NCBI RefSeq assembly: GCF_030730905.1
Contig: NZ_JAVAMP010000002.1
Span: 496,001 to 560,000 of the forward strand
DNA: 64,000 bases
Direction: 5' to 3'
Origin: Chengkuizengella axinellae
GTDB lineage: Bacteria; Bacillota; Bacilli; Paenibacillales; KCTC-33759
Position 1 is the first letter of the stretch, and the number at the start of each line of letters is the position of its first letter. Of the stretch, positions 58,490-64,000 are shown one piece after another. The position numbers and the translations under genes are program-made. Under the pieces are notes generated by a model that ran no database searches, had not been told where the DNA came from, and saw nothing but the letters and a program-made list of their open reading frames with translations.

Positions 58490-59485
58490 ATGATGAAAAA
58501 GAAGATTATTTCTATTTTTAAACAGCAAAAAGGAAGTTTCACACTTGAATCAGCGATGATTTTTCCTCTCATTTTTACGATTACAATATCTACGATTTTT
58601 TTGTCCTTATTTTTTTATCAAAAAGCAATTTTATATTCACATGCTTCATTAACTGCTGAAAGAGCTTCTTTCAATTGGGATAACAGTCATAAAGACACCA
58701 TTACAGGTAAAGTGAATCTAGAAATGAATGATGAACTTTATTGGAGAGCATTTCAAGATTCTGTCTCACAGATCTTCCCGTTTGGAGTAAGCGACGAGGA
58801 AGTTGCATTAGAACTGCCTTTGCAAAATCAAACAACTGAAAACAGCCTCATTTTCATTAAAATGAAAAATGCTGCTAAACTGCTACCCAACTCTTTATTT
58901 GGCATTATGTTTTATAGCAATGACTTGCTTTCTCGTAAAATATCAGTGGAGTTAAATCGTATTATTCATATCCCAAATGCAGTACAAATCCATGATCATG
59001 TTAATGAAAAGGTAGAATCCTCCATAACTGAACCTGTTGAATTTATTCGAAATATTGATTTATTGCGGTCGTTTATACAGGAACTGAAGCTAAGAAAAGT
59101 GAGTCAAGAACAAGTTAAAAATGCTTTCTATCAATTTTTTGACTTTGAGTCACCACCCTCCTTCGCAAGACATGATGATGCAGCTGTGTTTTTGCGTAAA
59201 CTAGTAAATGGAGCAAAAGAAGAATTTGAGACAACCTTTGGTAAAAGAAAGATAGATGCCATGGACAACAGCGGAATTGCGCAGCAAGCTTTTTTGACTT
59301 TTAATGAAAGTCAGCTTCGTTCCCAGATGTTAAAAGATATAGAGCTTTTAAATCAAGGTGAAACAGTGAAGGGGGTTGTCTGGCATTTTTTTAGAAAAGA
59401 TGATCAAACTGGTAAGGTTGGTCCGTCAAGTGCTTTTATTCAAGAGTTAGAGCGTAATGGAATTGTAGTAGTTATTCATGATTAG
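58490..59485 (+). CDS. TadE-like minor pilin
   Basis: A 331-aa protein with a pilin-like N-terminus: KQQKGSFTLESAMIFPLIFT, with the processing Gly and Glu+5, then a helix. The remainder is a large extracytoplasmic domain with no recognised motif. It is probably cleaved by TadV and incorporated as a pseudopilin. It starts 2 nt after the flp stop; AAATAAAA gives a weak ribosome site, suggesting coupled translation. Confidence 0.8.
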   Translation: MMKKKIISIFKQQKGSFTLESAMIFPLIFTITISTIFLSLFFYQKAILYSHASLTAERASFNWDNSHKDTITGKVNLEMNDELYWRAFQDSVSQIFPFGVSDEEVALELPLQNQTTENSLIFIKMKNAAKLLPNSLFGIMFYSNDLLSRKISVELNRIIHIPNAVQIHDHVNEKVESSITEPVEFIRNIDLLRSFIQELKLRKVSQEQVKNAFYQFFDFESPPSFARHDDAAVFLRKLVNGAKEEFETTFGKRKIDAMDNSGIAQQAFLTFNESQLRSQMLKDIELLNQGETVKGVVWHFFRKDDQTGKVGPSSAFIQELERNGIVVVIHD

Positions 59486-61661
59486 CATAACGGGGGTGAG
59501 AGAATTTAGATATGTATTGAAATCTACTCAAGGTTCTATTTCGATTTATTTTATGATCATATTTTCTGTTGTATTTTTGTTTAATACTGTATTGATCGAT
59601 TTTGCAAGAATAAAATTAGCAGACTTACAGGCTGAAAAACTAATGCGCTCATCGATTAGATCTGCTTTGTCTAGTTACGATTCTAGCTTGCAATCTTATG
59701 GTTTATACGCAATAACTAGCGAAGAGAATGCACAACAAATTTTCCAAGATGTATATGTGCAAAATCTACTGCAAAACAACAATGATTACATTACAAATTT
59801 AAGTACTCTTGTTTTAAATGAGGATGCAGTACAAGTATCTAGTATCCATACACTAGCAAATGAAAATATATTTGAACAACAAATTTTAGAGGAAATGAAA
59901 TATAGAGCTCCGATTGAATTTGTATTAAGTGTTATAGACCCATTTCAGAGTAATGGATTAGCAGGTGATTTAAAAAACACTTCCAGCTTTTCTAAGCTTT
60001 CAAAAGACATAGAGAAATTAATTCAAGAAAGAGAAAAATACTTGGATTTAACGTGGTCACAAATACAGTTGATGTTAGGTATTTCAGGAACAGTTAGAAG
60101 TTATTATCATTATTATGATCAGCAATATACAAAAATAAATACGCTTGCAGAAGGAATTGGAATCAAACAAATGGATACGATTAGACAAGATTTGAATGAG
60201 ATGAAACAAGATATTAACAATTATAGGAATAAAATAGACAACCTTGAAGAGAAACTGGAACAAAGCGCAACAGCTCAGGAGAAGACAAATTTACTATCGA
60301 GAATAAATAAATATAATCAATCGATTAAGGAACTAAAAAAGAACATCTCTGACCTTGAGGGTCTGATCGATAAAATCATTAAATATTCAGAAACTGTGCT
60401 CATTACAGATTTAAAAATGGAGGATGATTACAATCAGCTTCTAACAGTACAGAATGCCATTAATAGTTATTTGAAAAAAGCACTGGATGTGAATGACAAA
60501 ATTACCGAGAAGACAGAAAAAAATAATATCCTTGGAGAAGAATATATTGTTATTTATGATTTAACTTATTTTAGAAAAATGGAAAGTGAAATTGGAACAA
60601 TCATTAGTTTGTTCAGTGGTATGAAATCACAGTTTGACCCAGTAGAGCTTTTAACAGGTACAGATTATATAAAACGTCATCAAAATTTAGTCGATGCAAA
60701 TGAGCAGATGTTTCAACATGGGGTTAATTTTTATAACAAACAGAATGGAATAGAGAGTCAACGTATGAATATCAATAAAAATTTACATGATCAAAAAGAA
60801 ACTCAACGTCAAAAAACAGAGAACCAATTAAAGCAAGTGATTAGTTTATCTCACTCCTGTAATGGAACTGAACAACCTTTATATATACAATTAGGAGATT
60901 TTAAAAATAAATATGATCTTTTTAATGAAAAAAGTCAAAGTAAAATGTTAAATAAACCAATGAACTTAACAGATGCTGATAACGTTGGTAAGCAAGCAAT
61001 GTCCATAATAGATAATATCTCAGCCTCTTTGTTAAGTGTTAGAGATGAAGCTTTTGTTAACGAATACGCTCTTTCAAAATTTAATTATAGGACATTAGAA
61101 AAATCAACTGAGTTATCTGATCCCCAGCGTCACAGCTTGCATAATCAAGAAGTTGAATATATATTATATGGCTTTAACAACTGTGAATTGAATCAGACAT
61201 CAGCTTTTTCAGAAATGTTCTTACTTCGTTTAGCAATTAGGACGATGGAAGCTTTAAGTGATCCAGAACAATCTATTGTACGATTGGGTTCTCCTTTATT
61301 GTCATTTTTGTGGGCAATAGCTGAAGGATCGAAAGAAGCTTATAATGACATGCAGAAATTAGTAGCGGGTGAAGAGGTGAATCTATCAGATAAACTATCA
61401 AAAGTAATTCATTTGGATTATAAGGATTATTTAAGAGTATTTCTATTTTTACATAGCAATGATTCCAATATGATGAGTCGAATGTTAGCTTTGATAGAAT
61501 TGAATACAGGTCAAAACTTAGTGCTGAAACCTGTAGCTATTGAAGCATCCGTGGAAACATCGATGAGATTATGGTTTATTCCTAATGTAATGGAGTTACT
61601 TCGTCATGAGGTGAGAGGAAATCAAGTCATTATGAATAAAACGATATCCCTTTCTTATTAG
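59478..61661 (+). CDS. DUF5702-like/TadG-like large pilus-associated protein
   Basis: A 727-aa protein with an N-terminal pilin-like segment (STQGSISIYFMIIFSVVFLF), a Glu-free TadG-type start, then a long, mostly helical domain with coiled-coil character (about residues 230-300, IDNLEEKLEQSATAQEKTN). It is probably anchored in the membrane with its bulk outside. The 8-nt overlap with the previous stop (ATG at 59478) implies coupled translation. It matches the Firmicutes DUF5702 family by size and position; naming is from memory. Confidence 0.75.
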   Translation: MISITGVREFRYVLKSTQGSISIYFMIIFSVVFLFNTVLIDFARIKLADLQAEKLMRSSIRSALSSYDSSLQSYGLYAITSEENAQQIFQDVYVQNLLQNNNDYITNLSTLVLNEDAVQVSSIHTLANENIFEQQILEEMKYRAPIEFVLSVIDPFQSNGLAGDLKNTSSFSKLSKDIEKLIQEREKYLDLTWSQIQLMLGISGTVRSYYHYYDQQYTKINTLAEGIGIKQMDTIRQDLNEMKQDINNYRNKIDNLEEKLEQSATAQEKTNLLSRINKYNQSIKELKKNISDLEGLIDKIIKYSETVLITDLKMEDDYNQLLTVQNAINSYLKKALDVNDKITEKTEKNNILGEEYIVIYDLTYFRKMESEIGTIISLFSGMKSQFDPVELLTGTDYIKRHQNLVDANEQMFQHGVNFYNKQNGIESQRMNINKNLHDQKETQRQKTENQLKQVISLSHSCNGTEQPLYIQLGDFKNKYDLFNEKSQSKMLNKPMNLTDADNVGKQAMSIIDNISASLLSVRDEAFVNEYALSKFNYRTLEKSTELSDPQRHSLHNQEVEYILYGFNNCELNQTSAFSEMFLLRLAIRTMEALSDPEQSIVRLGSPLLSFLWAIAEGSKEAYNDMQKLVAGEEVNLSDKLSKVIHLDYKDYLRVFLFLHSNDSNMMSRMLALIELNTGQNLVLKPVAIEASVETSMRLWFIPNVMELLRHEVRGNQVIMNKTISLSY

Positions 61662-61738
61662 AAGTAGAAATGATAGAGCATTTATAGTGGACATGGTTAA
61701 TAGTTAGAGAATTGTAATTTTTGGGAAGTGAGGAACTA

Positions 61739-62263
61739 ATGTTAAGAAATAAAAGAGGTAGTTTGGTGCTGGAAGCCAGTATTATTTTACCTATATTTAT
61801 AACTGCTGTATTGGCTTTCATTTCTTTTTTACAAATTGTATTAGCGGAAATGGCACTGCATCAAGCTGTGAACGAAGCGACCAAACAGGCTGCAACACAT
61901 GTATATCCTATATATGTACTTCAAAACGAACCATCTGTTCAAAATATAAAAGATGATATAACAAATATGATCCCTGAAGGAATGGAGTTTATAGCTGCTT
62001 TGCAAAAAGACAATATCAATACAGTAAAAGATGAAGTGTTAAATGTACTTTTTTTACCCTACTTACATTTATTTATTGATAAAGACATGTTAAATGAAAG
62101 TCAGATTAAGATTGTTAAAGTAACCTTACCAAATTTACAGAATAAACAAAACGTATTTTTTGGCATAGAAGCTAGTTACACTTTAAAACTACTACTGCCA
62201 TTTATGAAACGTGAAATTAAGATTCAAAAAAAATCACTTGAAAGAGTATGGATCGGAGGCTGA
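61739..62263 (+). CDS. tadE: TadE-like minor pilin
   Basis: A 174-aa pseudopilin. The N-terminus MLRNKRGSLVLEASIILPIF has the basic leader, Gly cleavage site and Glu+5, followed by ITAVLAFISFLQIVLA. The C-terminal domain is small. I start at ATG 61739 after GTGAGGAA; a TTG at 61721 lacks a site. It lies just upstream of the prepilin peptidase gene. Confidence 0.83.
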   Translation: MLRNKRGSLVLEASIILPIFITAVLAFISFLQIVLAEMALHQAVNEATKQAATHVYPIYVLQNEPSVQNIKDDITNMIPEGMEFIAALQKDNINTVKDEVLNVLFLPYLHLFIDKDMLNESQIKIVKVTLPNLQNKQNVFFGIEASYTLKLLLPFMKREIKIQKKSLERVWIGG

Positions 62264-62269
62264 TTTCAT

Positions 62270-62782
62270 TTGAACCAATTTTATATTTTATTGTTTTTTG
62301 TTTTCATTGCCTTTTATACTGACTTCAATACACATAAAATTCCTAATGCTATCACAATTTCGATGATGGTTGTGGGATGGTTATTTCATATTCTTGTGGA
62401 TGGTTTTAGTGGAATGTGGTTTTCGATTATAGGTTTTTTAGCTATGCTCTTATTTTTGCTTTTATTATATTTTCTGGGAGCCGTTGCTGCTGGAGATGTG
62501 AAGTTTTTTGGAGCTGTTGGAGCTTTGGTAGGTTTGAAAATATCAATATTTATTCTTGTCTATTCTATATTATTTTCTGGGTTGATTGGTTTAGGGGTAT
62601 TAATATTTAAAAAAGAGAATTGGTTTCGACTTAAAGCTATATGGTTTGGGGTATTTAGTTTTGTTATTCTTCGCAATGTAAATATGTTAAAAACGATAAA
62701 ATCAGAACAATATTTTCGATTTCCTTTTATGCTTGCAGTTTTACCTGCAGTTGTTGTTGTAGGTTATCAGTTGTTATTGTGA
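62270..62782 (+). CDS. tadV: Prepilin peptidase (TadV/CpaA)
   Basis: A 170-aa A24-family aspartic prepilin peptidase that removes the leader from Flp1 and the TadE-like proteins. The two catalytic Asps are in FYTDFNTHKIPN (near residue 18) and AAGDVKFFGA (near residue 75). It is a short polytopic protein without the N-terminal methylase domain, as usual for Tad systems. It starts at TTG 62270. Confidence 0.88.
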   Translation: MNQFYILLFFVFIAFYTDFNTHKIPNAITISMMVVGWLFHILVDGFSGMWFSIIGFLAMLLFLLLLYFLGAVAAGDVKFFGAVGALVGLKISIFILVYSILFSGLIGLGVLIFKKENWFRLKAIWFGVFSFVILRNVNMLKTIKSEQYFRFPFMLAVLPAVVVVGYQLLL

Positions 62783-62802
62783 AAGGTGTGAATTAGAAAG
62801 TG

Positions 62803-64000
62803 ATGACGGGAATAACTGATGGTACAATCTTAGATTTTAAGTACAATTATATAGAACAAGACGGATATTACATTGCATTGTCAAAGTCTGATTTTAATAG
62901 AGATATGCTCTCTAATTTGCAAATGAAAATGATAGAAAACAATGCAGCAAGTCAATTGTTACCTATGAAATTAAATGAATATAATATGAATGTTCAACTT
63001 CTATTTGATTATTCGAATAAGAGAATGTTATCTCAAGAGTTAAGAATGAACCAAATTTCATCTGAACAATTTTATAAAATCATATTACAATTTATTACAA
63101 TAATACATAATCATAAATCATTGTTGTTAAATGAACAAAATTATATTATTCATCCTGATTTTATTTTTGTAGGAAGGAATGTTAATGAAATTTATTTGAC
63201 ATATCTACCTATAAAGGGAACGTTAAATAAAACGTCTGTAATTGAACAAATAAAACAAGTAGTTTTAAATTTATTGGAATATGTTCAAGAGATGAGCGGA
63301 AATGAATTACAAAAACTGCTTATATTATTTAATGAAAGGAATGTTTCATTGGATAGGCTTAGAGAAGAAGTTTTATATATATTCGATTTTAACATAGAAA
63401 AAGATAATAATTTTGAATTTGAAGATATAAATGAAATGAATATTGAGTCCTCAAATGAAAATATAGTATTTAATCAAGAGCACTCTTCACAACATACAGG
63501 TGGATTCTTAGATCAATCAATGCACAAAAGTAAATTCATTCATAAGATCGTAGAATTGTTGGAAGGGAAGAATAGAGCAATAATAATGGCAATTTCAACT
63601 TTAATCATTGCTATAAGTTGGAGAATATATCTTTCTATTTTACTTCCTTTTGTGTTATTTACAGCGATAGGAGTAACTGTTTTTTTAGTTATTATTAACC
63701 TTTTACCATTTTACGTTCGTCATCAAGTCGATCAATCATACTTGGGAAATATAGATGAAAGCAAAGAATCTTCCACAACTCTTGAAAATGAAAACTATAT
63801 TTTTAATAAAACTATAGATTCAATGCAGACTAATCATACGAATGATGATATCTATTTTAAGGAGTTGCCAGAGCATACGACAATTTTAACGCCTATGGAT
63901 CAAACTGTTATTTTAAGTCCATGTAATGTCATTGAATTTAATGAGGCACAACAAAATGAGGTTTATTTAGAGGTGAAAAAATCTCAAAATAATGAAAAAG
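62803..64000 (+). CDS. DUF6382-like protein with membrane segment (partial, runs off window)
   Basis: An open frame of 399 codons from ATG 62803 (MTGITDGTILDFKYN) to the window end, with no stop. Residues 1-180 resemble DUF6382 domains of Firmicutes Tad loci. A hydrophobic region near residues 265-305 (AIIMAISTLIIAISWRIYLS and LLPFVLFTAIGVTVFLVIIN) suggests two membrane helices. In related proteins an FHA phosphothreonine-binding domain follows, but it would lie beyond 64000. The region after the helices is Ser/Thr/Asn-rich (SKESSTTLENE, then TTILTPMDQTVILSP), which would suit kinase target sites. Confidence 0.7.
   Translation, partial: MTGITDGTILDFKYNYIEQDGYYIALSKSDFNRDMLSNLQMKMIENNAASQLLPMKLNEYNMNVQLLFDYSNKRMLSQELRMNQISSEQFYKIILQFITIIHNHKSLLLNEQNYIIHPDFIFVGRNVNEIYLTYLPIKGTLNKTSVIEQIKQVVLNLLEYVQEMSGNELQKLLILFNERNVSLDRLREEVLYIFDFNIEKDNNFEFEDINEMNIESSNENIVFNQEHSSQHTGGFLDQSMHKSKFIHKIVELLEGKNRAIIMAISTLIIAISWRIYLSILLPFVLFTAIGVTVFLVIINLLPFYVRHQVDQSYLGNIDESKESSTTLENENYIFNKTIDSMQTNHTNDDIYFKELPEHTTILTPMDQTVILSPCNVIEFNEAQQNEVYLEVKKSQNNEK

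Overview
The window reads as an AT-rich Bacillota chromosome, most likely an endospore-forming member of the Bacillales close to Paenibacillaceae. This is inferred from strong AGGAGG-type ribosome binding sites, frequent TTG starts, YpdA (bacillithiol pathway), the MrfA/MrfB repair pair, CcpA-type cre sites and a Firmicutes-style Tad locus. No rRNA, tRNA, CRISPR array, insertion sequence or prophage is visible.

Layout. (1) 1-3310: an ABC importer (solute-binding lipoprotein and permease, minus strand) beside a LacI-family regulator with two perfect 16-bp operators and a cre site. (2) 3566-6604: small hypothetical and membrane proteins, an alpha/beta hydrolase and a gene remnant. (3) 6864-15478: a GntR-controlled sugar-acid cluster: SDR, glucarate-dehydratase-like enzyme, two Gfo/Idh/MocA oxidoreductases, UxaC, UxuA and a YjmF-type fructuronate reductase. 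UxaC, reductase and UxuA make a canonical hexuronate-to-KDG route; the substrates of the other four enzymes cannot be read from sequence. (4) 15479-17291: a secreted GH16 beta-glucanase with a CBM6-like tail, preceded by four cre-like sites. (5) 18049-26905: a myo-inositol operon iolG-D-E-B-C-A, with paired LacI-type operators at its promoter and a LacI-family gene at its end in place of the usual DeoR-type IolR; iolJ is not in the window. (6) 27052-32586: an EEP-family hydrolase, mrfA-mrfB and thymidine kinase. (7) 32742-46415: six tandem minus-strand paralogues (period about 2.2-2.35 kb) encoding about 690-residue right-handed beta-helix proteins. Each is internally duplicated and has its own conserved leader. 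Copy 2 carries one frameshift and copy 4 carries three. (8) 46528-52478: a coiled-coil-like small protein, DNase IV with an overlapping cREC-type receiver, an ABC ATPase, YpdA, DUF2905, a membrane protein and a secreted Fn3-like protein. (9) 52606-64000: a Ser/Thr kinase fused to a degenerate ParA/CpaE-like domain, then a Tad pilus locus (tadZ-A-B-C, Flp1 pilin, TadE-like proteins, a DUF5702-like protein, prepilin peptidase) and the start of a DUF6382-like protein that runs off the window.

Two regions best deserve follow-up. One is the beta-helix array: signal-peptide-less proteins, leaders with a CATAnnnTA element (sporulation sigma-K/E-like), a shared C-terminal FFKR tail, and a one-unit (TG) contraction that splits copy 2. 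The other is the kinase/pseudo-ATPase fusion at the head of the Tad locus, paired with a DUF6382-type protein, which suggests a phosphorylation-controlled pilus.
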